Assembly (NCBI RefSeq): GCF_018636735.1 | Contig: NZ_CP045200.1 | Location: 248,001 to 312,000 of the forward strand | DNA length: 64,000 bases | From: Erythrobacter sp. 3-20A1M | Lineage (GTDB): Bacteria; Pseudomonadota; Alphaproteobacteria; Sphingomonadales; Sphingomonadaceae | Reading direction: 5' to 3' | Shown: piece by piece, positions 26,713 to 38,188 of the stretch | Layout of the letters: each line of letters begins with the position of its first letter | Position numbering within the stretch: position 1 is the first letter of the stretch | Notes under the pieces: generated by a model | What the model was told of the DNA's origin: nothing | Databases searched by the model: none | What the model saw: only the letters and a program-made list of their open reading frames with translations | Made by a program: the position numbers and the translations under genes

Positions 26713-28737
26713 ATGCCCGGGACTATCCCGCAAAGAATGTCGAGACTTTTCGAGCGTGTGCGGAAGCGTCGTAGAAGACAGGCGCGTCGCCGGGACGACG
26801 AGCTGTCGAACCAGGCGCGCCATTTGCTTGTCGTGTCGCTTTACAGCCAGCCCATCAGCCTGGCGATCGGCGCGCTGAATGGTTTGATGGCGGTCGGGAT
26901 CGCCGCTTGGCTCATCGATCGTCCGCTGTTCAACGCCATTGCCGTAGTATTCGGTGCCATCGCGGCCGCGCGGGTCGCGGTCGCATATTTCCTTTCGCCC
27001 GACGATGTGCGCAACACCACGCGCCATCTGGAACGGATCTACGAGATCGGGGCGTTTTCCTACGCCTTGTTCTACGGCATCGCCGCCGCGCTGACCGTTC
27101 ATTATCGCCCGGGCGATGCGGTGATGACGCTGATGGTCGCCAATGCCTTGTGCTACGGCATCGGTATCTGCGCGCGCAATGCGGGCCGTCCGTACATCGC
27201 GCTGGGTCAGCTGGGCCTGACTTTCGTGCCCGTCATTATCGCCTGCCTGCTCGACGGTTCGCATGCGCTGGTGGTTCTGGCCCTGACCATGATCATGGTC
27301 GGCCCGGCGATGGGTTCGATCACCATGACGGTGTTCAATACGCTGCGCGATTCGGTCGCGGCGGCTCAGACCAGCGAGCGGCTGGCGCGCAAGATGGAAT
27401 CGTTGGCGCTGACCGACGTCGTCACCGGCCTCGCCAATCGCGCCGGCCTGAACCAGTCGCTGGTCAAGTCGCTGATGCGCGTGCCGGCAGACCGGCAACT
27501 GGCGCTGTTCTGGCTCGACCTCGACCGGTTCAAGGAAGTGAACGACCTGCTCGGGCACCAGATCGGCGACCGGGTCCTGGAAGAGGTCGCAAACCGGCTG
27601 CGCAGCGCGATGCCCGCCACGGCGACGCTCGCCCGCTTCGGCGGCGACGAATTCGTGCTGTTTTGCGAGGTCGACGATCGGGGCGCGGCGGAATATCTCG
27701 CCAACCAGCTCCTGGAGCAGTTTCTCGCCCCCATGCGCTTCGACGGCGACCGGCTGGAGATCAACACCTCGATCGGGGTCGCCCTGCTGCCCGAAGATGC
27801 GGGCGAACCGGAGGCGCTGATGAAGGCGGCGGATCTCGCGCTGTACCACGCGAAGATCGAAGGGCGGGACCGCGCCCGCTTCTTCGATGCCGCCATGACC
27901 CGCGACCTCGCTCGCAAGCGGGAACTGGAAGAGGAACTGCGCGGCGCGATCCAGCGCGACGAGCTGTCGGTGTTCTTCCAGCCGGTGGTCGATCTCGCCA
28001 CCGGTCGCATCCGCTGTTTCGAGGCGCTGGTGCGCTGGTTCCATCCGCAAAAGGGCGAACTCAGCCCCGGCGAATTCATTCCGGTGGCGGAGGAAACCGG
28101 GCTGATCGTCACGCTTGGCAACTGGATCACGCGCGAAGCCGCGAAAACCGCCGCGCATTGGCCCGACGACGTCCGCGTCGCCGTCAACCTGTCGCCCTTG
28201 CAGATCAAGGCCCCCGGTGCGGCGCTGGGCATCCAGGCGGCGCTGCGCGATGCGGGGCTGGCCCCCGAACGGCTCGAGCTGGAAGTGACCGAGAGCCTGT
28301 TCGTGGAAGATAGCGCGGGGACCGATGGCTTCATCCACGAACTTTCCGCGCTCGGCGTGCGCTTCGCGATGGACGATTTCGGGACGGGCTACTCTTCGCT
28401 CGGTTACATCAACAAATATCCGTTCTCGAAGATCAAGGTCGACCGCAGCTTCGTCTCCGGCCCGCAGGCCGGGCGCAAGGCGGAGGCGATCATCCGCGCG
28501 GTGGCGGAAATGGGCGCGCAGTTGAATCTCGAAATCGTCGCGGAAGGGATCGAAACGCTCGATCAGGCGCGCGCGACCGCCCGGGCCGGGTGCACGCTCG
28601 GCCAGGGGTATTATTTCAGCCGCGCGGTGCCGGACTATCTGGCGTCGATGCTGCTGGCGCGCGAGCGCGACGATTTCGGCCCTGCGGACGAACCGGCGGA
28701 GGTTACGGAGAATCCGACCGAACGGCGGTTGGGCTAG
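26713..28737 (+). CDS. Membrane GGDEF-EAL protein (cyclic di-GMP metabolism)
   Basis: Encodes 674 residues. Six or so membrane helices occupy about residues 38-205. The GGDEF domain keeps the active motif RFGGDEFVLF (about 309-316), while the RxxD inhibitory site before it is absent (ATATLA). The EAL domain has the full catalytic set: EALVRW (about 436), NLSPLQI, EVTES, DDFGTGYSSL, KVDRSF and EIVAEGIET. Both synthesis and breakdown of cyclic di-GMP are therefore possible. The sensory input would come from the membrane part, which matches no domain I recognise. An ATG at 26737 is an alternative start. Confidence 0.92.
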   Translation: MPGTIPQRMSRLFERVRKRRRRQARRRDDELSNQARHLLVVSLYSQPISLAIGALNGLMAVGIAAWLIDRPLFNAIAVVFGAIAAARVAVAYFLSPDDVRNTTRHLERIYEIGAFSYALFYGIAAALTVHYRPGDAVMTLMVANALCYGIGICARNAGRPYIALGQLGLTFVPVIIACLLDGSHALVVLALTMIMVGPAMGSITMTVFNTLRDSVAAAQTSERLARKMESLALTDVVTGLANRAGLNQSLVKSLMRVPADRQLALFWLDLDRFKEVNDLLGHQIGDRVLEEVANRLRSAMPATATLARFGGDEFVLFCEVDDRGAAEYLANQLLEQFLAPMRFDGDRLEINTSIGVALLPEDAGEPEALMKAADLALYHAKIEGRDRARFFDAAMTRDLARKRELEEELRGAIQRDELSVFFQPVVDLATGRIRCFEALVRWFHPQKGELSPGEFIPVAEETGLIVTLGNWITREAAKTAAHWPDDVRVAVNLSPLQIKAPGAALGIQAALRDAGLAPERLELEVTESLFVEDSAGTDGFIHELSALGVRFAMDDFGTGYSSLGYINKYPFSKIKVDRSFVSGPQAGRKAEAIIRAVAEMGAQLNLEIVAEGIETLDQARATARAGCTLGQGYYFSRAVPDYLASMLLARERDDFGPADEPAEVTENPTERRLG

Positions 28738-28846
28738 CTGGCTCACGGCAACGGCGCGGCGTTGCCGAACCCCGACCACAGCGCGAGCGAGCGCTCCAGC
28801 CACAGCACTTATTGCAATTGCGAACCAATCTCATTCATCCGCCTGA

Positions 28847-29956
<1,110 letters not shown>

Positions 29957-30055
29957 GCGCCGAACGGGGACACGGTTCCGGCGGCGTTCATGCATGGTCC
30001 CGGAATCGTTTCCCCGGTTCGTATGGGGAAAGCCCCTTTGTCGAGGAGTGAAGTG

Positions 30056-30625
30056 ATGGCTTACGGAATTACGCATTCAATCCGCGGTCTGGCGCTGGCT
30101 TGCGCCGCCATCGCCCTCCCCTCCGCCGCGCTGGCGCAGGAGGCCTCTGCCGATCCGACAGAGAACCTGCCCGATGTTGAGGCAACCAGCCTGCGCGACG
30201 CGGCAACGACCTGCGCTGCGGCCAGCGACGGCAGCGCGGTGGATATCGCGCGCTTCACCGGCACCGGCTGGAGCGAACTCGCGCTGACCGACGGCGATGG
30301 TGCCGCGCTGCCGATTCCCGTCACCTTCCTGCAACGTGGCGACGGCGATCCGCTGGTGATCGTGCCGCAGTCGCAGGACGAAGCGCCGGTATGCGTTTCG
30401 ATGGGCGTCCTGTCCGCTGGGGATGCGGGCAAGGAAGCGGTGAAGGCCGCGTTCACCGACGCCTTCGGAGCCGGCGAAACGGCGGGCGAGGAAGCGGACG
30501 AAGACGGCGCGAGCGCCGATCAGACCATCTATCGACAGGGGGCGAACATGATCGTCCTCACTTTCGAAGACGACGACGAACAGGGCCTCGTCGCCCTCGC
30601 GGTCGTGGTCCAACCCGGAGAATAA
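30056..30625 (+). CDS. Exported protein of unknown function in the sucC position
   Basis: Encodes 189 residues with a signal peptide ([18 protein letters not shown]) and GAGGAG upstream of the ATG. The mature part is acidic, with two cysteines and no family recognised. It lies 99 bases after mdh and only 7 before sucD, where many alphaproteobacteria carry sucC. Probably co-transcribed with the TCA genes, but a role there is not shown. Confidence 0.72.
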   Translation: MAYGITHSIRGLALACAAIALPSAALAQEASADPTENLPDVEATSLRDAATTCAAASDGSAVDIARFTGTGWSELALTDGDGAALPIPVTFLQRGDGDPLVIVPQSQDEAPVCVSMGVLSAGDAGKEAVKAAFTDAFGAGETAGEEADEDGASADQTIYRQGANMIVLTFEDDDEQGLVALAVVVQPGE

Positions 30626-30632
30626 CCCACCT

Positions 30633-31523
30633 ATGTCCATCCTCGTCGACAAATCCACCAAGGTCATCACGCAGGGGATGACCGGCGATACCGGTACCTT
30701 CCACACCCAGCAGGCGCTCGATTACGGGACGCAGATGGTGGCAGGCGTGACGCCGGGCAAAGGTGGCAGCACGCATATCGGCCTGCCCAATTTCGACACG
30801 GTGAAGGAAGCGAAGGACGCCACCGGCGCGACCGCCAGCTGCATCTACGTGCCGCCGCCCTTCGCCGCGGACGCGATCTGCGAGGCGATCGATGCCGAGA
30901 TCGAGCTGATCGTTTGCATCACCGAAGGCATCCCGGTGCTGGACATGGTGCGCGCCAAGGCGGCGCTGGAAGGCTCCAAGTCGCGCCTGATCGGTCCGAA
31001 CTGCCCCGGCGTGCTGACGCCCGAAGAGTGCAAGATCGGCATCATGCCCGGCTCCATCTTCCAGAAGGGTTCGGTCGGCGTCGTGTCGCGTTCGGGCACC
31101 CTTACCTACGAGGCGGTACACCAGACGACGCAGGTCGGCCTGGGCCAGTCGACCGCGGTCGGTATCGGCGGCGATCCGGTCAACGGGACCAACTTCATCG
31201 ACGTGCTCGACCTGTTCCTTGACGACGAGGAAACCAAGTCGATCATCATGATCGGCGAGATCGGCGGCAGCGCGGAAGAAGAGGCCGCGGCCTTCATCAA
31301 GGAACAGCGCGCCAAGGGCCGGTCGAAGCCGATGGTCGGCTTCATCGCGGGGCGCACCGCCCCTCCGGGCCGCCGCATGGGCCATGCCGGCGCGATCGTC
31401 TCGGGCGGCCAGGGCGGTGCCGACGACAAGATCGCGGCGATGGAGGATGCGGGCATTCGCGTCTCGCCCAGCCCGAGCGAACTCGGCACCACGCTCGACG
31501 CGATGCTGAAGGAAACGGCCTGA
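30633..31523 (+). CDS. sucD: Succinyl-CoA synthetase alpha subunit
   Basis: Encodes 296 residues, the usual length. The CoA-binding Rossmann part begins [24 protein letters not shown] and the phosphohistidine motif [14 protein letters not shown] (about residue 248) are intact. With SucC it makes succinate and ATP or GTP from succinyl-CoA. The beta subunit gene is not in this window. Confidence 0.96.
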   Translation: MSILVDKSTKVITQGMTGDTGTFHTQQALDYGTQMVAGVTPGKGGSTHIGLPNFDTVKEAKDATGATASCIYVPPPFAADAICEAIDAEIELIVCITEGIPVLDMVRAKAALEGSKSRLIGPNCPGVLTPEECKIGIMPGSIFQKGSVGVVSRSGTLTYEAVHQTTQVGLGQSTAVGIGGDPVNGTNFIDVLDLFLDDEETKSIIMIGEIGGSAEEEAAAFIKEQRAKGRSKPMVGFIAGRTAPPGRRMGHAGAIVSGGQGGADDKIAAMEDAGIRVSPSPSELGTTLDAMLKETA

Positions 31524-31532
31524 CACTTCCTT

Positions 31533-31566
31533 ACGCCGCGGTGGGTTCAGGGACCGACCGCGGCGT
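31533..31566. repeat. Perfect hairpin between sucD and sucA
   Basis: ACGCCGCGGT (31533-31542) and ACCGCGGCGT (31557-31566) form a perfect 10-bp stem with a 14-base loop, ten bases after the sucD stop and before the sucA ribosome binding site. No T-tract follows, so an mRNA-stability or processing role is likelier than termination. Confidence 0.6.
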
Positions 31567-31622
31567 TCGGGCATTGGCTTAATACACCGCCGACAAACGC
31601 GCTATGCAAAAGGTGACCCGGC

Positions 31623-34484
31623 ATGGGTAACGAAGCACACGATTTCCTCCCCGAGCTGGGCGACCAGGACGGGCCGCAGCAGGGGCCGAGCTGGGGCAAC
31701 CCGCGCTGGCCGCTGACCGGGGTGGAGTCCGAAAGCGAGCTGACGCAGGCGCTCGATCCCACCGCGATGAAGATCGCGGTGAAGGAAGCGGCGAAGAAGG
31801 CGGGCAAGCCGACCGATGCCGCTTCGATCGAGCAGGCGGCGGCGGATTCGATCCGCGCCATGCTGCTGATCCGCACCTATCGCGTACGCGGGCATCTCTC
31901 CGCCAATCTCGACCCGCTCGAACTTAGCCACCGTGAGATTCCGCAGGACCTGAAGCTGGACTGGCACGGCTTCACCGGCGACGCGCTGAAGCGCGAGGTC
32001 TATGTCGGCGGCACGCTGGGTCTCGAATGGGCGACCCCGCAGGAAATCGTCGACAAGCTGCGCGCGGATTACTGCGGCAAGGTCGGCCTCGAATACATGC
32101 ACATCTCCGACGTGGAGGAGCGTCGCTTCCTGCAGGAACGGTTCGAAAGCCCGGACGAGACGATCCAGTTCACCGACGAGGGCAAGCGCGCGATCCTGGC
32201 CGCCGTGATCCGCGGCGAGCAGTTCGAGAACTTTCTCGGCAAGAAATATGTCGGGACCAAACGGTTCGGCCTCGACGGCGGCGAATCCATGATCCCGGCC
32301 CTGGAAGCGGTGATCAAGTATGGCGGCCAGATGGGCGTGCGCGAGATCATCTATGGCATGGCCCACCGCGGCCGGCTGAACGTGCTTTCGAACGTGATGG
32401 CAAAGCCGTACAAAGTGATCTTCCACGAATTCCAGGGCGGCAGCGCCAACCCCGACGATGTCGGTGGATCGGGCGACGTGAAGTATCACCTGGGCACCAG
32501 CACCGATCGCGAATTCGACGGGATCCAGGTGCATATGTCCCTGGTCCCCAATCCGAGCCATCTCGAGGCGGTCGACCCGGTCGTGCTGGGCAAGACCCGC
32601 GCGCAGCAGGCGATCCGCGACGATCTGAAGAAGCACGAGCAGGTGCTGCCCGTGCTGATCCACGGCGACGCTGCTTTCGCGGGCCAGGGCATCGTGTGGG
32701 AATGCCTCGGCTTCTCCGGCGTGCGCGGCTACAACACGGGCGGCTGCATTCACTTCGTGATCAATAACCAGATCGGTTTCACGACCAGCCCGCAATTCGC
32801 CAGATCGTCCCCTTACCCCAGCGATGTCGCCAAGGGTGTGCAGGCACCGATCCTGCACGTGAACGGCGACGATCCCGAAGCGGTGACCTTCGCCTGCAAG
32901 CTGGCGATCGAGTACCGCCAGCGCTTCGGCCGCGACATCGTGATCGACATGTGGTGCTATCGCCGCTTCGGCCATAACGAGGGCGACGAGCCGAGCTTCA
33001 CCCAGCCGCTGATGTACGACCGCATCCGGAAGCATCCGAAGGTGAGCGTGCTCTATTCCGACCGGCTCAAGGACGAGAAGGTGATCGACGGCGAATTCGT
33101 CGGCACCTACGAGAAGGATTTCACGGCGCATCTGGCCGAGGAATTCGACGCCGCCGAAAGCTACAAGCCAAACGCCGCCGACTGGTTCAGCGGCCGCTGG
33201 TCAGGCCTCAACAAGCCCGCCGACGCGGAGACCGCGCGCCGCAACGTCGAAAGCGCGATCCCGAAGAAGCTGTTCGACAGCCTTGGCCGCACGCTGACCG
33301 AGGTGCCCGAGGGGCTCAACATCCACAAGACCCTCAACCGCGTGCTCGATGCCAAGCGCGAAATGTTCGCGAAGGGCGAGGGGCTCGACTGGGCGACAGC
33401 CGAGGCATTAGCCTTCGGCAGCCTCGTCACCGAAGGGTTCGGGGTGCGCCTGTCGGGGCAGGATTCGGGGCGCGGCACCTTCAGCCAGCGGCACGCCGTC
33501 TGGGTCGACCAGAAGGACGAGCACAAGCATATCCCGCTCGCCACCCTGCCTCACGGCAAGTTCGAGGTCTATGACAGCCCGCTGTCCGAATACGGCGTGC
33601 TCGGCTTCGAATACGGCTTCGCACTGGCCGATCCCAAGACACTGGTGCTCTGGGAGGCGCAGTTCGGCGACTTCGCCAATGGCGCGCAGATCATGATCGA
33701 CCAGTTCATCGTGAGCGGCGAGGTCAAGTGGCTGCGCGCGAACGGGCTCGTTATGCTGCTACCGCACGGATACGAGGGCCAGGGGCCGGAGCACTCCTCC
33801 GCCCGCCTGGAACGCTTCCTCCAGATGTGTGCGAACGACAATATCCAGGTCTGCAACATCACCAGCCCGGCGAACTATTTCCACGTCCTGCGTCGCCAGA
33901 TGCTGCGCAGTTTCCGCAAACCGCTGGTGATCATGACGCCCAAGAGCCTGCTGCGCCATCCGATGGCGAAGAGCGCGGCGGCAGAGTTCACCGGCGACAG
34001 CCAGTTCAAGCGTATCCTGTCGGACCCGGTGGACGTGTCCGACGACAAGGTGCGCCGCTTGGTCCTGTGTAGCGGCAAGGTCGCCTACGACTTGATGGAG
34101 AAGCGCGACGCCGAGGGACTGGACGACGTTTCCATCGTGCGCATCGAGCAGCTCTATCCCTTCCCCGGCGATCCGCTGGCGGTGCGGCTGGAGCGGATGA
34201 AGAACCTCGAAACCGTGGTCTGGTGCCAGGAAGAGCCGAAGAACAACGGCGCGTGGTTCTTCGTCGACGGGCTGATCGAACAGGCGCTGGCAAAGGCGGG
34301 CCGCGAAGGGATGCGCCCATGCTATGCCGGTCGTGAAGTCGCGGCGAGCCCGGCAACTGGCCTCGCCAACCGGCACAAGGTACAACAGGAATCGTTGGTT
34401 CAGGTCGCTCTCGGCCTGGCGGACGGCGGCGTGGCGGCACGCGAATGCCGCATCGAAGACGACAAGAAGAAGGCGAAGGGCTGA
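31623..34484 (+). CDS. sucA: 2-oxoglutarate dehydrogenase E1 component
   Basis: Encodes 953 residues after an AAGGTGA ribosome binding site. The thiamin-diphosphate enzyme decarboxylates 2-oxoglutarate and passes succinyl to the lipoyl arm of E2. Marks include GMAHRGRLNVLSNV, HLGTSTDREFDG, the ThDP/Mg region with NNQIGFTT, YRRFGHNEGDEPSFTQP, and the C-terminal HGYEGQGPEHSSARLERFLQ. Length fits. sucB follows three bases after its stop. Confidence 0.97.
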   Translation: MGNEAHDFLPELGDQDGPQQGPSWGNPRWPLTGVESESELTQALDPTAMKIAVKEAAKKAGKPTDAASIEQAAADSIRAMLLIRTYRVRGHLSANLDPLELSHREIPQDLKLDWHGFTGDALKREVYVGGTLGLEWATPQEIVDKLRADYCGKVGLEYMHISDVEERRFLQERFESPDETIQFTDEGKRAILAAVIRGEQFENFLGKKYVGTKRFGLDGGESMIPALEAVIKYGGQMGVREIIYGMAHRGRLNVLSNVMAKPYKVIFHEFQGGSANPDDVGGSGDVKYHLGTSTDREFDGIQVHMSLVPNPSHLEAVDPVVLGKTRAQQAIRDDLKKHEQVLPVLIHGDAAFAGQGIVWECLGFSGVRGYNTGGCIHFVINNQIGFTTSPQFARSSPYPSDVAKGVQAPILHVNGDDPEAVTFACKLAIEYRQRFGRDIVIDMWCYRRFGHNEGDEPSFTQPLMYDRIRKHPKVSVLYSDRLKDEKVIDGEFVGTYEKDFTAHLAEEFDAAESYKPNAADWFSGRWSGLNKPADAETARRNVESAIPKKLFDSLGRTLTEVPEGLNIHKTLNRVLDAKREMFAKGEGLDWATAEALAFGSLVTEGFGVRLSGQDSGRGTFSQRHAVWVDQKDEHKHIPLATLPHGKFEVYDSPLSEYGVLGFEYGFALADPKTLVLWEAQFGDFANGAQIMIDQFIVSGEVKWLRANGLVMLLPHGYEGQGPEHSSARLERFLQMCANDNIQVCNITSPANYFHVLRRQMLRSFRKPLVIMTPKSLLRHPMAKSAAAEFTGDSQFKRILSDPVDVSDDKVRRLVLCSGKVAYDLMEKRDAEGLDDVSIVRIEQLYPFPGDPLAVRLERMKNLETVVWCQEEPKNNGAWFFVDGLIEQALAKAGREGMRPCYAGREVAASPATGLANRHKVQQESLVQVALGLADGGVAARECRIEDDKKKAKG

Positions 34485-34487
34485 CGC

Positions 34488-35762
34488 ATGGCAACCGAAA
34501 TCAAGGTCCCCCAGCTCGGTGAATCGGTCACCGAGGGCACGATCGCCGAATGGCTGAAGCAGCCGGGCGATGCAGTGGAGGTGGACGAACCCATCGCCAG
34601 CCTGGAAACCGACAAGGTCTCGGTCGAGGTTCCATCCCCGGTCGCGGGCGTGCTCGCGGAGCATGTCGCGAACGAAGGCGACACGGTCGAAGTCGGCGCG
34701 GTGATCGCGACGGTCGACGAAGGTGCCGAGGCGAAGAGCGGCGGCGGTGACAGCGCGCCGGCGCCATCGCCCTCCCCCGCTCCCAAGGAAGGCAAGTCGG
34801 ACGACGCGGCCAAGCCCGAGAATGCGGGTCAGCAGGCTCCCTCTGGTGAATCCCCGGCAAGCGACGACACGCAGGCCCTGTCCCCGTCGGTCCGGCGTGC
34901 GGTGCTGGAACACGGGGTCGATCCCTCGACCATCAAGGGTACGGGCAAGGACGGTCGCCTGACCAAGGAGGACGTGATCGCTGCCGCCAAGGCGAAGGGC
35001 GATACGCCCTCGCCGAGTCAGAGCACGCCTGCCCCCTCCCCCACCCCGTCCGCGTCGGGCGAGCGCAAGGAAGAGCGGGTCAAGATGACCCGGATGCGCC
35101 AGACCATCGCCAAGCGGCTGAAGGGCGCGCAGGACAACGCCGCGCTGCTCACCACCTTCAACGATTGCGACATGACCGCGGTCATGGAAGCGCGCGAGAA
35201 GTACAAGGACCTGTTCGCGAAGAAGCACGACATCAAGCTGGGCTTCATGGGCTTCTTCGCGAAGGCGGCGTGCCTTGCCCTGAAGGACGTGCCCTCCGCC
35301 AACGCCTATATCGAGGGCGACGAGATCGTGTACCACGACTTCGCCGATATCTCGGTCGCGGTCAGCGCTCCCAACGGTCTGGTGGTCCCGGTAATCCGCG
35401 ACGCGGACAAGAAGGGTTTCGCGCAGATCGAGAAGGACATCGCCGATTTCGGCAGCCGCGCCCGCGAAGGCACGCTGACGATGGAAGACATGAAGGGCGG
35501 CACCTTCACCATTTCCAACGGCGGCGTGTTCGGATCGCTGATGAGCACCCCGATCATCAACCCGCCGCAGAGCGCGGTTCTGGGCCTCCACCGGATCGAG
35601 GACCGCCCGGTCGCGATCGACGGCAAGGTCGAAATCCGTCCGATGATGTATATCGCATTGAGCTACGACCACCGCCTGATCGACGGGCGCGAAGCCGTGA
35701 CCGCGCTGAAGATCATCAAGGAGGCGATCGAGGATCCGACCCGGATGCTGATCGACCTGTAA
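34488..35762 (+). CDS. sucB: Dihydrolipoyllysine succinyltransferase (E2)
   Basis: Encodes 424 residues. One lipoyl domain with the modified lysine in [12 protein letters not shown] (about 42-53), an Ala/Pro/Ser-rich linker, the E1/E3-binding domain ([16 protein letters not shown], about 130-145), a second linker, and the catalytic domain ending with the active-site [13 protein letters not shown]. Single lipoyl domain and motif favour 2-oxoglutarate over pyruvate dehydrogenase, agreeing with sucA upstream. Confidence 0.95.
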   Translation: MATEIKVPQLGESVTEGTIAEWLKQPGDAVEVDEPIASLETDKVSVEVPSPVAGVLAEHVANEGDTVEVGAVIATVDEGAEAKSGGGDSAPAPSPSPAPKEGKSDDAAKPENAGQQAPSGESPASDDTQALSPSVRRAVLEHGVDPSTIKGTGKDGRLTKEDVIAAAKAKGDTPSPSQSTPAPSPTPSASGERKEERVKMTRMRQTIAKRLKGAQDNAALLTTFNDCDMTAVMEAREKYKDLFAKKHDIKLGFMGFFAKAACLALKDVPSANAYIEGDEIVYHDFADISVAVSAPNGLVVPVIRDADKKGFAQIEKDIADFGSRAREGTLTMEDMKGGTFTISNGGVFGSLMSTPIINPPQSAVLGLHRIEDRPVAIDGKVEIRPMMYIALSYDHRLIDGREAVTALKIIKEAIEDPTRMLIDL

Positions 35763-35787
35763 GAGTTGAACCCACACCGCTCGGGCC

Positions 35788-35857
35788 GAGCTTGTCGACG
35801 CCCCGCCCTTCCTTGGGGTGCCGCGGTGAAAACTAAGATCCTTCGACAAGCTCAGGA
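35788..35857. repeat. REP-like inverted repeat between sucB and lpdA
   Basis: GAGCTTGTCGA (35788-35798) and TCGACAAGCTC (35843-35853) are 11-bp inverted arms. The right arm is part of CTTCGACAAGCTCAGG, a common sphingomonad intergenic repeat. It sits in the 110-base gap before lpdA and may set relative mRNA levels. Confidence 0.65.
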
Positions 35858-35872
35858 TGAGCGGAATTTGAT

Positions 35873-37276
35873 ATGGCTGACCAGAACTACGACTACGACG
35901 TCCTCGTCATCGGTGCCGGACCCGGCGGCTATGTCGCCGCGATCCGCGCGGCGCAGCTGGGGCTGAAGACCGCCTGTGCCGAAGGGCGCGAGACGCTGGG
36001 CGGCACCTGCCTCAATGTCGGCTGCATCCCGTCGAAGGCGCTGCTTCACGCGAGCGAGTATTTCGACGCGGCGGCGAACGGCACGATGAAGGAGCTGGGG
36101 ATCGACGTGACCCCCAAGCTCAATCTCGACCAGATGCACGCCCAGCGCCGCGACGCGGTCGAGGGTCTGACCAAGGGCGTCGCCTTCCTGTTCAAGAAGA
36201 ACAAGGTCGACTGGCTGAACGGCTACGCCAAATTCAAGGACGCGCACACCGTCGAGGTCGGCGGCGAGACGAAGACGGCGAAGAACATCATCATCGCCAC
36301 CGGCTCCTCCGTCACGCCGCTGCCGGGCGTGGAGGTCGACAACGACAACCATGTGGTGGTCGATTCCACCGGCGCGCTGGAACTGCCCAAGGTGCCCAAG
36401 AAGATGGTCGTCATCGGCGCGGGCGTGATCGGGCTGGAGCTCGGCAGCGTCTGGCGCCGCCTTGGCGCCGAAGTCACCTGCGTCGAATTTCTCGACCAGG
36501 TGCTGCCCGGTATGGACGGCGACATTCGCAAGGAAGCGAACAAGATTTTCAAGAAGCAGGGAATCGAATTCAAACTCTCGACCAAGGTCACCGGCGTGTC
36601 CGTGAAGGGCAAGAAGGCGACCCTGACGCTGGAACCCGCGGCGGGCGGCGACGAGGAGACGATGGAGGCCGATTGCGTCCTCGTTTCGATCGGGCGGCGG
36701 CCGAACACCGAAGGCCTCGGCCTCGACGCGATCGGGCTGGAAACCAACAAGCGCGGCCAGATCGAGACCGATCACGACTTCCGCACGAAGGTGGATGGCG
36801 TGTGGGCGATCGGCGACGTGATCCCCGGCCCGATGCTCGCCCACAAGGCGGAAGACGAGGGCATCGCCTGCGCCGAAAACATCGCGGGCCAGACCGGCAT
36901 CGTGAACCACGCGGTGATCCCCAGCGTGGTCTATACCTGGCCCGAGATCGCGGGCGTCGGCCTGACCGAGGAAGAAGCGAAGGAAACGGGCGAGGTCAAG
37001 TCGTTCAAGTTCCCGATGATGGCCAACAGTCGCGCCAAGACCAATCACGAGCCCGATGGCTTCGTGAAGGTGATCGCGGATGCGGAAACCGACCGTGTGT
37101 TGGGCGTATGGTGCATCGCCAGCGTCGCGGGTACGATGATCGCGGAAGCCGCAGTGGCGATGGAATTCGGGGCGACGAGCGAGGACATCGCCTACACCTG
37201 CCACGCGCACCCGACCCATGCCGAAGCGATGAAGGAAGCCGCGATGGGCGTGACGGGCAAGCCGATCCACGTATGA
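35873..37276 (+). CDS. lpdA: Dihydrolipoyl dehydrogenase (E3)
   Basis: Encodes 467 residues. The FAD-binding GAGPGGYVAAIRAAQ (about 15-29), the redox disulfide GGTCLNVGCIPSKALL, the NAD-binding VIGAGVIGLELGSV, and the C-terminal CHAHPTHAEAM with the catalytic histidine are all present. It reoxidises the lipoyl groups of SucB and probably other complexes. Fourth gene of the sucD-sucA-sucB-lpdA run. Confidence 0.97.
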   Translation: MADQNYDYDVLVIGAGPGGYVAAIRAAQLGLKTACAEGRETLGGTCLNVGCIPSKALLHASEYFDAAANGTMKELGIDVTPKLNLDQMHAQRRDAVEGLTKGVAFLFKKNKVDWLNGYAKFKDAHTVEVGGETKTAKNIIIATGSSVTPLPGVEVDNDNHVVVDSTGALELPKVPKKMVVIGAGVIGLELGSVWRRLGAEVTCVEFLDQVLPGMDGDIRKEANKIFKKQGIEFKLSTKVTGVSVKGKKATLTLEPAAGGDEETMEADCVLVSIGRRPNTEGLGLDAIGLETNKRGQIETDHDFRTKVDGVWAIGDVIPGPMLAHKAEDEGIACAENIAGQTGIVNHAVIPSVVYTWPEIAGVGLTEEEAKETGEVKSFKFPMMANSRAKTNHEPDGFVKVIADAETDRVLGVWCIASVAGTMIAEAAVAMEFGATSEDIAYTCHAHPTHAEAMKEAAMGVTGKPIHV

Positions 37277-37289
37277 CCAAAGCCCGCTG

Positions 37290-38126
37290 ATGGCGATCCG
37301 GCCACGATACCGCGTCCTGCCCTTCCTGGCGTTCCCGGTACTGGCAGGGATCGTCTGGATGGCGGGTAACGGGGCGCTGCGACAGTATATCGCCGTCAAC
37401 GCCGTGGCGCTGGCCATCGGGCTGGCAGCGGCGCTTTGGTTGCGCCCGCCGCAGGGCACGATGCCGCGGCGCGGGCTCTTCGCCTTTCTCCTCCTGCTGT
37501 TGTTCGTGCCGCTTGCGAGCGGCCCGCATCTGGATGGTGTCTCGCGCTGGCTGCCGCTCGGTCCGGTTACGCTGCACGTAGGCGGACTGGCTCTCCCGGC
37601 TTTGCTGGTCCTGATGACGCGCGAACGCCCGCTCCTGCTCGTGGGCGCACCGCTGGCGCTGCTCGCTGCCATCCTGCAACCCGATGCCGCGCTCTCGCTG
37701 TCGCTCGCCCTGGGGGTGGGCGCGATCGGCATGATCGGCAAGGAGACGTCCCTGACGCTGTTCGGCGTGGTGGGGATCGTCGCGGCGGTGGTGCTGTGCC
37801 TGAGCGACACGCTGGAGCCGCAAATGTTCGTCGAGCACGTTTTCGCAACCGCAGCCGCGCAGTCGCTCGTGTGGGTGCTCGTCCTGGCTGCCGCGGCGAT
37901 CGTGGGGCTGGTCGCCCTGCTGACCGCGCCGGTCGAGAAGCTTCCACGGCTTGCCTTGGCCGCATCCCTTGTCGGCTTCGTGCTTGCGAGCCTGATCGGC
38001 CCCTATCCGACAGCGCTGATCGGTTACGGTGCCGCCCCGATCCTCGGCTACGGGCTGGCGCTCGGACTGCTTGGCAAAACGCAGTCAGCCCCATCGGCGC
38101 GACCTTTCACAAGAAGTGGATCGTAG
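37290..38126 (+). CDS. Polytopic membrane protein of unknown function
   Basis: Encodes 278 residues, very hydrophobic with about eight or nine helices. The segment LQPDAALSLSLALGVGAIG recalls the QPD motif region of SEDS proteins (FtsW/RodA), but the protein is shorter and I do not make that assignment. It starts 13 bases after lpdA without a strong ribosome binding site. Confidence 0.68.
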   Translation: MAIRPRYRVLPFLAFPVLAGIVWMAGNGALRQYIAVNAVALAIGLAAALWLRPPQGTMPRRGLFAFLLLLLFVPLASGPHLDGVSRWLPLGPVTLHVGGLALPALLVLMTRERPLLLVGAPLALLAAILQPDAALSLSLALGVGAIGMIGKETSLTLFGVVGIVAAVVLCLSDTLEPQMFVEHVFATAAAQSLVWVLVLAAAAIVGLVALLTAPVEKLPRLALAASLVGFVLASLIGPYPTALIGYGAAPILGYGLALGLLGKTQSAPSARPFTRSGS

Positions 38127-38134
38127 CGATACGA

Positions 38135-38163
38135 TTGCACTCCTCGCCATCGTGTATTACCAT
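38135..38163 (+). promoter_or_regulatory. Candidate promoter of the serine hydrolase gene
   Basis: TTGCAC (38135-38140) and TACCAT (38158-38163) are separated by 17 bases. Matches to consensus are modest. The -10 element would overlap the perfect palindrome at 38148-38177, which is why a repressor site is suspected. Confidence 0.35.
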
Positions 38164-38177
38164 CGTAATACACGATG
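38148..38177. promoter_or_regulatory. Perfect 13-bp inverted repeat, operator candidate
   Basis: CATCGTGTATTAC and GTAATACACGATG are exact reverse complements separated by CATC. The site is AT-rich relative to its surroundings and ends just before the ribosome binding site of the serine hydrolase at 38189. Its GTATTAC..GTAATAC core looks like a dimeric repressor site. It could also fold as a leader hairpin. Confidence 0.6.
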
Positions 38178-38188
38178 GAGGGATAGCA

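Noticed and set aside
31602-33131. Long frame opposite sucA
   Set aside because: Antisense shadow of sucA with no independent support.
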